NCBI GenBank assembly: GCA_964030475.1
Contig: CAXIPT010000030.1
Coordinates: 124,001-188,000, forward strand
DNA: 64,000 bases
From: Tethya wilhelma
Lineage: Eukaryota; Porifera; Demospongiae; Tethyida; Tethyidae
Direction of reading: 5' to 3'
Part shown: in pieces, positions 1 through 11,462 of the stretch
How positions within the stretch are numbered: position 1 is the first letter of the stretch
How the letters are laid out: every line of letters begins with the position of its first letter
Position numbers and translations under genes: made by a program
The notes under the pieces: model-generated
What the model was told of the DNA's origin: nothing
Database searches by the model: none
Seen by the model: only the letters and a program-made list of their open reading frames with translations

Positions 1-897
1 TTTCTCCAATTATAAGAATATTATGAAAAATTGCAACACATGGTGATGTTTAGAGCCTCAGCTTACTTTTTGCCAATCAATGTGTTAAGGGTGGTCGGTC
101 ATGCCCACGCACCGTGTTACTAGGAAAATTTCCAACTTGCAAAGGACACAAAATATCAACTTTTTTGTCTAGCACAAACAGGTAGCACTAATGGATAACT
201 AGCTATACTGAGCATGCTAGATTTTTTTTTCCTGAATAGCAGCTTTTTCACCGACTTCCAGTTTTCTGCCTATTGCATCTATTTCAACACAAACTAGAAC
301 GATAGAAGGAGGTATACCTACTTATTTTCAGCTGCTAACACATCTACATATCGTTTTTCGGCATTTCTTGGCTGCTTCCACTGTCTTTGTTCAATTTTTT
401 TCGACACACTAACTGATCTAACTAACCAGGGACGAATAAATGGAAAAGAATATGTACTTCTAAAGAGCTGACGTCAGGCAGTTTGTGTTCTAAATTTGGC
501 ACTCTTGCAGTGATCACAAAGAGAGATTTTAGAAAAATTGGTACATCAAAAAAGCTGCTCCTTTGAAGTGGATTGTCTGCCTGTGTGGTTTATTTAGTAC
601 TGAACGCGAGTAGAAAATAATTTGTACACGTGGTGGCAGATCAGAACGAAATCTCTTGTGATTGTGGTGACTCTTAGAAGAGCCGGTTGAGGCGAAATCT
701 CATTGGTGAGGAGGAGAGTGGTAGTTGAGGTAAAACTTCCTGTCAGACTGGTCTGCTTCAAGGCTTGATAAGAGTCGCGAACTTCTCTATGATTGTCCAA
801 GTAAAACAAAACAAAATTATGTATCAGTGTTTTTGTTGTTGCATACACACCTGGGTAGTGATCACTTGGAAAAAAATGTGAGTACAGTACTAGTACT
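1..897. other. No supported gene; AT-rich flank
   Basis: I see no convincing coding exon or element boundary in about the first 600 bases. On the minus strand between about 600 and 890 there is weak coding-like sequence that could be a 3'-terminal remnant of the exonuclease pseudogene next door, but frame and splice sites do not agree well enough to call it. Confidence 0.4.
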
Positions 898-2608
898 TCA
901 AGTTTGAAACTGTACATCTCGCAAGCAATCAACTCCACCTTTCTTCTTCTGCTGCATGTGTGGCAGAGTGTCAGAAAAATGGAGATTCTGAGACGTCAGA
1001 CAGGTAGTGGACAGGAGAGGACGTCTCTCTACCTCAGCAATTAGCAGTGGTAAGTCAAAGGAGAAGCCATTGTGAGCAACCAATACTGGAGAGAAAACAG
1101 TCAATCTTCATTAACACAGTGTGAAAAATATTATTGGCCAACTATTACTTGTTACCTGGGTGATATGATTTGCCTGTTTATGATGAAACTTCTTCAATGA
1201 GAAGTGTTACCCAACTGATGAAGTCAGGGAACACTTGAGTAAGGGACGCAACATTGCAGCAGTGATGCCTGTCGTCTGTTTTGCTATAAATTACATAAAT
1301 TTATAAATTCATGTAATTTTTTGTAATAATAGGTGTGGCACCTCTTGCAGAGATCTTGCGAGATGTTTTCACGAGTGAGGAAAATGAAGGTGAAGAAAGC
1401 CCTGAAAGAGGTACACCGATCACTTTGGCAGCAATCTCAGTGATGTGTTGGGTGTACAGTGGCGAATCCAGAAAATTAGAATGGGGGGTCCAGAAATATT
1501 TGCGCACAAAGCGCGCCGCAAACTTTTAAAAAACCATGCCCATTTTGCGTAAACCACACCCATTCCACGTGATTTAGCTCCATCCATTTTTAAATCTTGA
1601 GCAGAGTGAACTCGCACTACGTAGCTACTGAGCTCTCTCCAGTGTCTTCTTAGAGGTTTTGGTGCAAGAAATTCTCTTTTTAGGCTTGTTTGGCTTTGAT
1701 AAAGCGTCATTCAAGATTCTAAAGTAAGTTACAAGCGGTCACTTTGCGTATAAAAAAAGCACAATGAATAATTGAATTTCTGGGCAAAAGGGGGGTGCAG
1801 CTGACCCCCCATTCCCCCCCCTGGATCTGCCACTGGTGTATACACCCAGGCCAGTGGTCTCGATGTCAAAGAGGATGTGCAGAGCCTCTTTGTCACTGCT
1901 GTCGTCATCAGTGTCCACTCTCTCCATACCAGGATCAGGCCCCTCCTTGATGCCATCCATGACATTATCTGGTTTATCTGGTGGAGGGTCCTCTCGTTCA
2001 CCTTGACCATGGCCTGAGTACTCTCCAACAGGTTGGCTGAACTGAGAAAGAGTGTTTATGTATACTTTCTCTTGTTCATGCCGTGCCTTCTTCGCTTTTT
2101 TCTGTAAGTTGCTGTAGAAACACACTATGCTTAAATGTCACTTCATGTTTGCAGTAAGTGTTACCACTTGTGGTGGTACTCTTGTGTGGACTGTTTCTTG
2201 CACTTCTTGTACCACTCTTCCTGATCCTGCAGGGTGCTGGAGATGGCGTCAGATAGGATTTGCACTCCCATCCTCATGAGGCATTGCACTTTCCACATGG
2301 GGCCGAGATTCTACAGATGCATATAATATTGATCGTTAGTGAAATATTGAATTGTTTGTAACTACCTTGTGACAAATGGCCATATTTGTTTTACAGATGT
2401 AGTGGGAATGGCCAAGGTCAGTCCTCTTCCTACGGTACATCAGTGCTAGCCCATGGAACCCCTCAACAGTGTTTGTGGTGATGCGTATACGTTCAGAGAC
2501 ATAGTCTTGGGGTCGTTCAGCCATCTCCTTCAACAGTGTGTTGAATGGACCACTCTGGGACTCACAGGTAAACCTGTGTTTGGAAGTGTATGGTGCCCCA
2601 TCGTGTTC
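898..2608 (-). pseudogene. Transposase-like / DEDDh exonuclease fusion gene, broken
   Basis: Minus-strand, multi-exon. Exon 2608-2366 (81 codons, phase 0) carries a conserved block around NTVEGFHGLALMYRRKRTDL and KTNMAICHK. It splices in phase to 2310-2165 (NLGPMWKVQC...), and the GT/AG signals at 2365 and 2311 are good. Exon 2111 onward is acidic and then reads FDIETTGLG, the ExoI motif of DnaQ/TREX-type 3'-5' exonucleases. It continues HITEIAAKVIG after a MITE (1457-1835) that splits the reading frame. A short exon near 1266-1178 (TTGI...MLRP / QVFPDFISW) needs a frameshift. Exon 1098-898 gives VLVAHNGFSFDLPLL, the ExoII-type HN.FDLP motif. The first block resembles proteins I recall as recurrent in cnidarian and sponge genomes, probably transposon-borne; that is from memory. 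The MITE and the frameshift make it non-functional here. The 5' side is cut at 2618 by repeat A. Confidence 0.7.
1457..1835. mobile_element. 379-bp MITE, TIR CAGTGGCG, TSD GTGTA
   Basis: The element begins CAGTGGCGAATCCAG and ends CTGGATCTGCCACTG. The 5-bp duplication GTGTA lies at 1452-1456 and 1836-1840. Runs of G on the left and C on the right lie just inside the TIRs. Removing the element and one TSD copy makes the exonuclease reading frame continuous, which confirms both boundaries. A second family member with its own 5-bp TSD is at 20241-20604. No coding capacity. The superfamily is not certain: the TIR looks hAT-like, but hAT makes 8-bp TSDs. Confidence 0.9.
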
Positions 2609-2617
2609 CTGTGTATT

Positions 2618-3600
2618 ACAAGTAGTAAAAACTTTATAAAAATGAGAAGTGTAGGAATGGGCAGTGCGGTAAAAAGCAAGGAAACAAGACAAGTCTCTGA
2701 ATTTCGGCACATGACTACTTCATTTTCATGAATCAAGTTACTGATATATGCATGTTGATCGTTTGGCTCATGAGTCAATGCAAGCAATCTCTTGGCTAAT
2801 TTAGATGAAATAGCATGCATGTAGAATGTAGGTACACAGTAATGTTTGAGAGTTGGGCACAAAAAAATGAAGTAGTCATGTGCCGAAATTCAGAGACTTG
2901 TCTTGTTTCCTTGCTTTTTACCGCACTGCCCATTCCTACACTTCTCATTTTTATAAAATTTTTACTACTTGTTCATTCACTTTTTTAAACACCAAGGTGC
3001 TCAACTGCATGGAGACAACCACACAGATGAGACTAGTCAGTCTCTACAAAAAGCAGAAGTGTACATTTTATGCGCATGCGCATTATAGGCATGCAAACCA
3101 CGTGGTCTATTGACGACCTTTACCTCAGTACATCAAAATGGCTAAATAAAAGTACAGTATTTTATATCAAGAGTTTCAAAGCTGCCTAGATTTTGTCTGC
3201 TGCCTTTTCGCCAGCAAACAAGTCGAAAAGGGCCTACTGCAGATGAAATGAAGTCTCACTATGTAGTCAAAGTTGGCTCAATGCCTTTTGTTTGTCTGGA
3301 AATCGCGTTCAAGTAAGTCAGTTAGGAAGCAGTAAGTCAGTTAGGAAGCAGTAAGTAAGGAAGGAGAAAACAAAATTGCACTCTTGTGGCTTCTCGCCAG
3401 CGCTCTCTCCAAAGTGCTCTAGAAACTTTCTGCCAGTTTTCTTTGTTAATACAGTAAGCAAACTGTCTGTGGGAGGCTATTAAATGCATTTAAAGGCTTA
3501 GCTTTCTTTCCTTGAAAGTTTATAAGCATGAACATTTTGTATTGTGTCAATGAGACAGTCGGCCCATTCCTACTATACGTACTACCATACGTATGATTAT
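2618..3600. repeat. Repeat family A, copy 1 (foldback head)
   Basis: It starts with a long inverted repeat. The left arm is about 2618-2728 (ACAAGTAGTAAAAA..., GGAATGGGCAGTGCGGTAAA) and the right arm about 2863-2970. About 600 bp follow that are shared with copies at 11463-12405 and 33348-34560. The segment ends near CGGCCCATTCCTACTATACG, so the outer ends also carry an inverted GGAATGGGC/GCCCATTCC pair. Contains GCGCATGCGC and a near-palindromic CACGTG. No protein is conserved between copies. Copy 1 sits at the 5' edge of the exonuclease pseudogene. Confidence 0.75.
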
Positions 3601-3792
3601 ATGTATTGCTTAATTTTGTCATTATATGATAGAGTAAGCTGCCAATCCTCGGACAAATCTAATTTCGGACGCTATTTCTTACTTGCCTGTGAGTGCTAGT
3701 GCTTCGAGAGTGCTACAACAAGATAGCCCATGAAAAGTTACCTCAGGGTAGACAAAATTCAAGCCCCACCCACGTAATTCCTTGTTCCTACA

Positions 3793-4440
3793 AGCAGAAA
3801 AATATTGGAAATGTAATGAGACACAGGAATGGCGACTGAAATTGTAAAAAGAATGCAAACAAGATGTTAGAGTGTGCGGAGAATTCTTCCTGTATGGGCT
3901 GCTGTTAACTATCTCCTTATTGAGTCTCTCATTTTGAAGAATTCCTTACACACTCTAACAGCCATTCCATCTTTTTTGCGTTCTTTTTCATACTTGCCAA
4001 TTGTTCCAATTTTTCCGGGATTGTCCCATTTTTAGTGGTACTGTCCTGGAGTCCTGTTAGTAAGTAAGAATTTCCCGGAATCTACGTGAACTTCAGTCAC
4101 GTAAAACTGTTCTAGTCACAACGATCCTACTCAGTACTCAGTTGAAACAGAGACAGAACCAGTGATTCAGTTGAATCTACAGCTACATCATGGTACTAAC
4201 TACAGTCTAGTCGACTAGATAGGCTTATAGTCTTGAATGTAGATCCCACATCTTTTTGTCAGCAATGAAGTAATGAAAATGCCTTTTATGCTGGCCTGGT
4301 CATTACAACCATGAGTATATTAAAAATAGTATTGTTGTCCTGCAAAATTTATGAAAGTGTCCTGCAGAATAGTTGAGGTTGGCAAGTATGCTTTTTACGA
4401 TTTCAGTAGCCATTCCTTAACATTTCCAGCTAGTGTAGTT
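3793..4440. repeat. Repeat family D, diverged copy with nested element
   Basis: A foldback of the D family. The left arm (near 3793-3875) has ATTGGAAATGTAATGAGACA, an AGGAATGG and AGATGTTAGAGTGTG. The right arm has CACACTCTAACAGCCATTCC, TTTTACGATTTC and CCATTCC. The right arm is interrupted by a separate element at 3989-4390. Related foldbacks are at 15037-15306 and 47402-47677, with a half copy at 35130-35209. The loop is unique and non-coding. Confidence 0.65.
3989..4390. mobile_element. 402-bp MITE, TIR CATACTTGCCAA, 6-bp TSD
   Basis: Begins CATACTTGCCAA and ends TTGGCAAGTATG. CTTTTT flanks both sides (3983-3988 and 4391-4396). The flanks rejoin into the arm of the D-family foldback, which shows the insertion is secondary. 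Non-coding. Confidence 0.8.
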
Positions 4441-7134
4441 AAGGACTGGGTCAAGTAAGTTTAATTTTGAGCAATTTCTCAGCACATTTTCAAGCTGGAT
4501 ATGTCTAATAGGACTGATGACAGGAAGATATAAAATAGAAGTAAATGTTAGTGTTATTACATTGGTGGGCATGCCATCCTATTATATCATTGAATGATTA
4601 ACAATTAACTTAATTAACTTTTTTGAAATCCCTACTTCAACGCAATAGCATATGGCCGGTTATTTTGGCGAGAATTAAATTTGGCGAAAGGGAGCACAAA
4701 CAATATTGGCGAACATTAATTTTGATGAGTGAAACTTTGGAAGTGCATTATGTAATACGGCTTCTTTTGTTTTTCTTTTAGTAAATAGATTGGACAAAGC
4801 CTTTTCTTGCGATGAAGCTAAGAAGCAATCAGGCTAACTCAAGAAACTACAGGACGATCGTGATATTGCCGCGCATCTGAAGCTTTTCTTCTAGCCAGGC
4901 AACCAAACTTTCACAAGCGATGCTATAGATTTTATAGCCTAAGTATTCCTGCACTTAGATAGCATGTTTCAAGCTTATTTCGTGAAGAACTATGGAGAAA
5001 ATGTAGCTCTATTACCATCCCTCTATTACCATCCGTCTATACGGTAAATGGAGAACTTGCCAACTATCTGCAGCCACTCTTAGGGGCTCATATGCTTAAT
5101 ACCTAGGTGAACTAATATCCTATGTTTAAATATCATTCTTAGAAATACTAAAACTCAAAATTTACCATCTCATTAACGATCATATCCACTGTCACCATTG
5201 CCGTCTGGTAGCTTGTTTCCAAAAAGTATGCTATAAATACTTTAGGTGCAACATATAGACACTGTTCATCAAGTCAGCTGACATAGAACTGAAGCGATCG
5301 TTTAATGAGATGCAAATTAAATTCATTGCAGTTTTACATCTAAAATCATTCGTGCATGAAACTCACCTGACAGTGAGATGACCCAGTTCTGCATGAACAT
5401 GCAATTAATGTTCTGGTTTATTGTGTGCCATATGTTAAATTCTAGATGAATGGATCTAAAAAGGTATATTGTTGTTATGTTTTGGTTGATTGCATAATAA
5501 AATTACCACAATTTTAATTCTGATCAGGCTTTTAAGCTAAGACCATTATGGTAGATTTTTGCCTGCATAATTAAACTACAATAGGCTCCTTATTTATAAA
5601 GTATACTAATCTGAATGATAAACTATCTGAGCTTTTAGGGGTTCTTTTTGTGAACCTGATACCATATAGTGGCCATATTGGCAGGTTAATTTAGTTAGTA
5701 CAGGTTTCTTAACATGATCTAACAATTTGTGCACAAACCATTACTACTCATTCACTAGCTAGGCAACAAAGGAATTTCGAGGATCATGAAGTATATCATG
5801 CTTCATGGGGCTATTGTGACTGTGCAAGTCTCTGGACGTTCATTGAAAATTCATTTATTGAAATGCCTGTTGAAGTCAAGGTAGTAATGGAATTTAGTAA
5901 AAAGAACAAGCAAGCCTTAGGTATAATGAATTTGTCCACCAGAGTTATCAATAGCCGGTGGATGGCAAGTTTATAGATATTACTGAAAGTATTATGCAAG
6001 ATCTGTGGACTTAACAACTAATGGAGTAGTACCTCATTAGATAAAAAAGCACAATCAACGTCTACATTGGTATAGTTGAGAAATTGTCAGTAGTGATTGT
6101 CTTTTGTGTAAAAATACAACAAGAACTAATTAAAAGTGATAGATAGGTAGAAATACATCCAGCTCAGCTAAAACTTTTGCTAAAAATACTGCTATTTTGT
6201 AAAATCACATTTCTTCATACTGGGGATTCAAGGTAAACTAGAATGAGAAGTGACATCAAAAGATACAGACGTGTGTCGATAGCTTTCAGTGCCCCTGGAA
6301 TTCCAGTCATATTCATAATTTTAGATAACAGATCCACCGGGGATATGGCCATGCAAATAAAATTAAACTGTAAAACACAAACCGGGAACAAACAAAACAA
6401 AACTGTCACAGACAATGTGAAAGTTCATCCATATTATATAGCTCCAAATTCCCAAGGAGTTCGGGAATAATCCAGAAGGATAGAGCCCTCGCTCCTCCAG
6501 CATAGCCACGATAGAGGAAGAGCCCTTGCTCTGTCTCCACTGCCAAGGTAGAAGCCTCGTACACAGGAAACACACAAATACACAGAATTTTGTGCAATAG
6601 GGCAGAGATATTTGACCTCAGACAGAGAGCAATATCAGTCTCTTTTGAATCATACATAGTCAACTAGGGTGATTAAGTGCATGCACAAACAGTGTGTACC
6701 AGGCCCTCTCTTGGGCCTGGTTATTGATGCAGTCATGCTACCAGATTTTGTGACATAATACATTTTGCCCAAACTCTGAATCCTTTGTGTACCTGTACAA
6801 AATTATGCACAAGAAAATAGTGTCTAAAGTGTGGCATTTTCACAAGATAAAAAATAGCTATATTTTCTCGTTTGAGTTACTTAATATTGTATAAAATTAA
6901 AATTTAGATCTGAATAGAGTAACGGAAAGTACCTGCAGTTGGTGTTAATCCTTCTAGCTGAGCCTAGCGCGTTAATGCCAGTGGCTGTGTTTGGTAAAAA
7001 GAGTGAATGTTTTGAGCTTGGAAGATCGAAATTTCTTTGCAAGACTATACTGTGAAACTGTCATGAGTGTAAAGGGTGTGTGTGAAAGTATGTTATTTCA
7101 AGCCTCTATTGCGAACCAAATTACTATGCATAAC
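4441..7134. other. Gene-free AT-rich stretch
   Basis: No convincing exon. At 4640-4740 there is TTGGCGA/AAATTTGGCG sequence resembling the interior of the TACCGTATAGC MITE type at 42107. A short hairpin (GGCCCTCTCTTGGGCC) lies near 6700. The ORFs here are short, unconserved and of low complexity. Confidence 0.5.
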
Positions 7135-7716
7135 TAGCCTCATTCCCAGGCTTCTCCCTTGCATATATTTTCTTTGAAAATAATGGTACATTTTATCAGA
7201 GGAGTGATGCAAGGTAGAGGCAAAGGTAGATGTGGCCTACGTCAGAAATTTTTTTGTCATCTCAGCTCATGCCCACTTTGTGTTTTCACTCTTGTAAAGT
7301 CTTTATTTAGTAAACTAGCTGTAGACGCTACATTATCATGACCCATTATTGCTATTGTATTGAAAACTCATCCTGCATTGACCACCTAGTATCTAAAAAT
7401 CACCTATCATATTTAGAGCACAAACGGTTACATGCCGTCAAATAGTCATAGTTGAGCAATAGCTAAAACAATTTCTCAGATTGTAGATAACAAGAACTGA
7501 AGCCTATCTGTTGTTCTTTTCGACTCTTGAGCCTCTAGGAGCAAGAAGCTAAAGCTAGCTTCCAGAAACACACAGTAAAAGACTTACGTAATTGTTCTTT
7601 AAAAAATTTGAAGCACCTCATTGATTGCATCACTAATGTGATAAAATGTACAAGACTCTCTCTTCCCTTGTTTTTGAAGAAAATATATGCAAGGGACGAG
7701 ACTGGAAGTGAGGCTA
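7135..7716. mobile_element. Foldback/MITE, TIR TAGCCTCATTCCCAG
   Basis: The left end TAGCCTCATTCCCAG is followed by CTTCTCCCTTGCATATATTT. The right end is the imperfect reverse complement, ending AGTGAGGCTA, and TIR similarity runs about 80 bp. The TAGCCTC(A/G)TTCCC end recurs as a tiny hairpin at 63627-63678. Non-coding. Confidence 0.7.
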
Positions 7717-8214
7717 ATGTGTAACTGGTATGCTGTTTAAATGTAGGCCAAATTCGTAGCTGCAACATAGTATTTGTTGACTGTGTATTCTATGACCGAA
7801 GACTTGAAAATCACTATGGCCTGGCTTTTCAAATAGCACTAACTAGAGTTTAGTAGGGATTAGGCAGGGGGAATCATGCTTGATTGGTTTGATGTGGAAA
7901 TTAGCAAACTTTTAAACAAATGCATCGGACAAAAGTTACTTTTGTCCTGAACTATAACTAGCAAAGTAGTTGGTGAGGTTGTGTTCCCACATTTGGCAGT
8001 GTAGGATGGTGCTCCAATCTTGTATGATGACATTTGTGCAACCTGTAACATTGTCTCCAGATTTTGTTAATGTTGCAGGTACATGTTTTAAAAGGCTAAT
8101 TAATAGGCATAGCATCAAAATGAAGCTTTAGAAAAGTACAAATAGAACTAGCTAGTTAACCTAAGACTATAGCCTGGTACTGCTGCATAATCAGTATTTA
8201 CAAAGCCAGTATGT
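7717..8214. other. Gene-free spacer
   Basis: Nothing recognisable between the 7.1-kb foldback and repeat B; no conserved ORF, splice pattern or repeat end was seen. Confidence 0.5.
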
Positions 8215-8822
8215 CATGTATTACTTATTGCATGGGCTCGAGTGCCACACGGAATTTATTGGAACTACTGTGCCAATAAATCCATGTGGCACGAGAGAAG
8301 CCCATGCAATAAGTAATTTGTTGCATGAAGAAAGGTTGAATTGTGTACTACAACGGTTAGTGAACTAATTTCTGTGTAGATGATCAACCAAAAGTTTGCC
8401 GTCTCAAGAACCTTGAAACGATAACAGATACTAACCTTCGACTCAAATTGACAAGTTTTCGGGTAACATAGAAAGTTTTCTGGCAAAATAGAAAGTTTTC
8501 TGGCAACAAAGAAACATTTTCGGGCACAGCTACTAGCTGTACACTCTTTCTCTCACTGGTTTTTCAACAAATGAATCCAAATTGTTGTCACGTTACTATA
8601 GAGCAACCGCTTGTTCCTAGGGAAGTGACGTATTGCGGGCTTGTTTTCTTGTTTCTTAAGTGGCACATGAAAAGAATCAGCTGTTACTATCAACACAATT
8701 CCTGTGCCATATGGCATATATTGGCACACCGGCACCTTTGATGCTACAGTTTTACCGTGCCATATGGCATATATTGGCACAGCGGCACCTTTGATGTTAG
8801 GTGGCTTCATGCGACAAGTTGT
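8215..8822 (-). repeat. Repeat family B, copy 1
   Basis: A roughly 600-bp element present again in opposite orientation at 13083-13640. Ends are TTACTTATTGCATGGGCT and, on the other side, TTGTTGCATGAAGCC, an imperfect terminal inverted pair. A hairpin at 8225-8315 pairs GAGTGCCACACGGAATTTAT with its complement. Two tandem GCCATATGGCA units lie near 8706-8780. Both copies keep an 85-codon open frame on this strand, but nothing in it resembles a protein family. Confidence 0.75.
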
Positions 8823-9590
8823 ACTTACTATACTGTTTATATACAGAATAGACTAATATGATGACTCTATTAATACCTTGAAGACAATATAAATAAAAAG
8901 TCTGCATGTATGCATAGAGTGCTGATGAGGGCTATGCTCGTGTCATGCTTTTATTGGTATGTTGCTGAAAAGAATCAATCAGTACTCTTAACTACAATCC
9001 AGCCTGTATACTAACTTAACATTGACACACACACACACACACTCACTCACTTAATATCAGTAAATAAAAGAGCTGTTAGTAATATTGTAATAATCACTCC
9101 AACAAAAGGAGCAGAAGTACACAACCGAGTTATAGACAAACACAGAAAGAACATAGTAGAAATATTTATATACAATAATAGCAATTAAGCGATAGAGAGT
9201 ACACATACAATAAATATCATTATCTAAGTGACTATTACCTGCTTGATTATACATGTACCTAACATTTGACCTGTCTGACATGGACCATGATAGTCACATC
9301 AAACAGTATTCTCAAGCTGACAATTTATGCCTCCATTACAAGCATCACATGTGAATAGGTGATTTCTGAGATGGTCTATTGTCACAAGCCTCTGATGCCA
9401 TTTATATAAATTTTAAAATCAAAAACTTTCACGTTTTGATCGGTGAGAATTAAGTCAAACAGAGAAAAATCAGCTGCAGCAGGTAAACAGCCTCAGAGGG
9501 AAAAGTCTGATCCATGTCAATAAGAATTTAAAATAAATTATGGTCTCCTTCCATCTACCCAGCTGATTAGTTGGTCTCAGTGAGTCACTG
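8823..9590. other. Gene-free stretch with (AC)n
   Basis: A short (CA)n microsatellite lies at about 9024-9043. No other structure was recognised. Confidence 0.5.
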
Positions 9591-9719
9591 ATTGTACATC
9601 TCAGTGTTTCCAGCCTGCATGGCCTGCCTTTGGTCTTCACTGAGGTCCTCCACTGGGCAGCTTAGTGCTTGTTTATCTGGGCTATCACTGGGCAGGAGCA
9701 TGTGAATCTGATCTTGGAC
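9591..9719 (-). CDS. Possible 3'-terminal coding exon, unknown
   Basis: The minus strand reads from an acceptor-like TTCCCAG at about 9720 through an acidic, Gln-rich stretch (PVEDLSEDQRQAMQAGNTEM) to a stop. The composition looks protein-like and unlike the surrounding AT-rich DNA. It could be a distal exon of the DUF6570-like pseudogene upstream or a fragment of another element. No homologue comes to mind. Low confidence. Confidence 0.3.
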
Positions 9720-10304
9720 CTGGGAATCAGTCAACTACTTTGTTGACATGTGCTGCAGGCTGGCAATGCATTAAGTACACATGACCCTGGTCACACCCAC
9801 TATGCGGCATTCATCCTGTACCCAGAGGAGGTACGATAGTCAGGTTGATTTCTGAGCTGGCACTAATCAAGCACACGTGCACACATTGATTGGTATGACG
9901 TAATGTCATGCAGTGGCGCTGTTTTGGAAGATGCCAGCATATGCAGCTACTCAGTTCTACACTCGTTTTCTGATAACTTTCCCTGACTAATAGGGCCACA
10001 GCAGTATCCTGTAAGGATCTAGGAATTTATATTTTATTGACATTATGTCATAGTAATTAACTTTAGTTAATTAGTGCCAACTCAGCAATAATAACATGTT
10101 GATCTGATCAAAATCTAACTCAACTTAACTAAAAGATTGACAGAAAAAAATGTAAGAAATATAACTAGGGGAATGCACGCATTGGTGGGTGAGCCAAAGC
10201 GAGATAGCTCTGTCTATATAGACTATAGACTATAGTGTTACAAAAGTCGGTAATGGTCGAAGATACCCGTTGGTATAGATTAGGCAATGGTCAATGCACG
10301 CATG

Positions 10305-11242
10305 CGCAGAAAAGTTTAGAAGCACGTGTAGTATCAAGATGTCAACCTCGGATGGTAATCTTGGGAGACGGTGGCAAATGACAACACATCTTGTGGGAGG
10401 TTAATGACATGTCCACTATAACCATACTGGACTTGAGGTAGCCTGTAGACTGACATGATAGGCATGACAGCAGACACCAACATTTCTTCAACTTAAGTTA
10501 GATTCTATATAGAATGTGTATCATTCAAATCATGAATTAATTTATAATACAATAGGCTAACCTGTAATTGTGGAGGTACTAAACCAGGATCCATGTTGTT
10601 GGCACAAGAGTATAACTTTGAAATCTCCTTGTCCATAGAGCATCTCCTACACTCAACACTGAGAACCATTGGGCTGAGCTGATACAGACAGGTTTGGAAA
10701 ACATTCCAAACATGTATCACAGGTGGGATGAGCAATTTCTGACATTGCCTTGTGAAACTTTCTCATCTTCTGGATTACGCAAATAATGCTGGTGTTAAAT
10801 CAGTCTCTGACCTCCTTGCACGAGCCCGAGACCTCTCTCGCTCAAGCCTATGTTCAGTCTGAGAGGCTGTCTCTCCTGATCTTCTGTCTTCAGCATGAGA
10901 CCTCTCTCGCTCAAGCCTACGTTCTCTCTGAGAGGCTGTCTCTCTTGATCTTCTGTCCTCAGCCTGAGACCTATCTCGCTCAGCCTACGTTCTCTCTGAG
11001 AGGCTGTCTCTCCTGATCTTCTTTCCCTCCCTGTGTGGTAATATTATATCCAATTAGGAGAATTTATGTACAACTTGACTTGTCTACTCAAGTCATGAAT
11101 CAATATCAAGCAAAACTGACCACTGATATCTCTCTCGTCGTCTCGCTCGCCTGGCTTCTCTTTCCTCAAGCGTTTCTCGCTCCATATACTCCCTGTAGAG
11201 TTCTCTTCGACGTTGGAGCCTTCTTTCATGAGGACTATCCAT
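10305..11242 (-). pseudogene. STPR-repeat + DUF6570-like protein (Helitron N-terminal type)
   Basis: Minus strand. ATG at 11242; exon 1 (11242-11121) encodes an Arg/Glu-rich segment (ERRLQRRRELYREYMERET). It splices to about 11026, where a 69-bp tandem repeat encodes a 23-residue unit with the pattern RxxETxxQRxxR, as in STPR DNA-binding repeats. Downstream are paired cysteines (HPTCDTCLECFP, ECRRC) and KLYSCANNMDPGLVPPQLQ, then, after an intron (donor at 10561, acceptor near 10505), [18 protein letters not shown] and [16 protein letters not shown]. These match the DUF6570-type N-terminal region that I know precedes Helitron Rep proteins. Breaks: a 1-bp deletion in one repeat, a frameshift between the Cys pairs, a stop just before EEML, and a frameshift before [10 protein letters not shown]. 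No Rep or helicase follows, so this is a truncated Helitron gene or a decayed stand-alone relative. Confidence 0.65.
10800..11030. repeat. 69-bp coding minisatellite (about 3 units)
   Basis: Units begin GAGAGGCTGTCTCTC at 10861, 10930 and 10998, so spacing is 69 then 68 bp. The period is 23 codons and lies in frame with the STPR-like gene on the minus strand. The 68-bp unit lacks one base and breaks that frame. Confidence 0.85.
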
Positions 11243-11462
11243 TTTATAAAACACTTCGAACATAAACATACATATACATTCGATGAACGTGGCATAAAAT
11301 TAATTCATGCCGTGGCGTGCACATGGCATATACCGTATAGTTCAATTGTTTTTATATAGAAGGTAATGCGCATGCGAATAATTAGAACGAACGACGACAA
11401 ACAAACAAACAAAATTGCCATTCAACACACTAGGGTGGGCTTGCTTCGGCTCGCCCAATTAT

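Noticed and set aside
5811..9281. Numerous 60-85-codon open frames on both strands
   Set aside because: AT-rich composition, no domain, no conserved splice pattern, no match between repeat copies; consistent with chance.
9780..9835. Plus-strand GHTHYAAFILYPEE-like exon
   Set aside because: Protein-like, but no splice partner, family or frame support could be found.
11035..11265. Plus-strand ORF starting near 11035
   Set aside because: Shadow of the minus-strand STPR/DUF6570-like exon, whose motifs are on the other strand.
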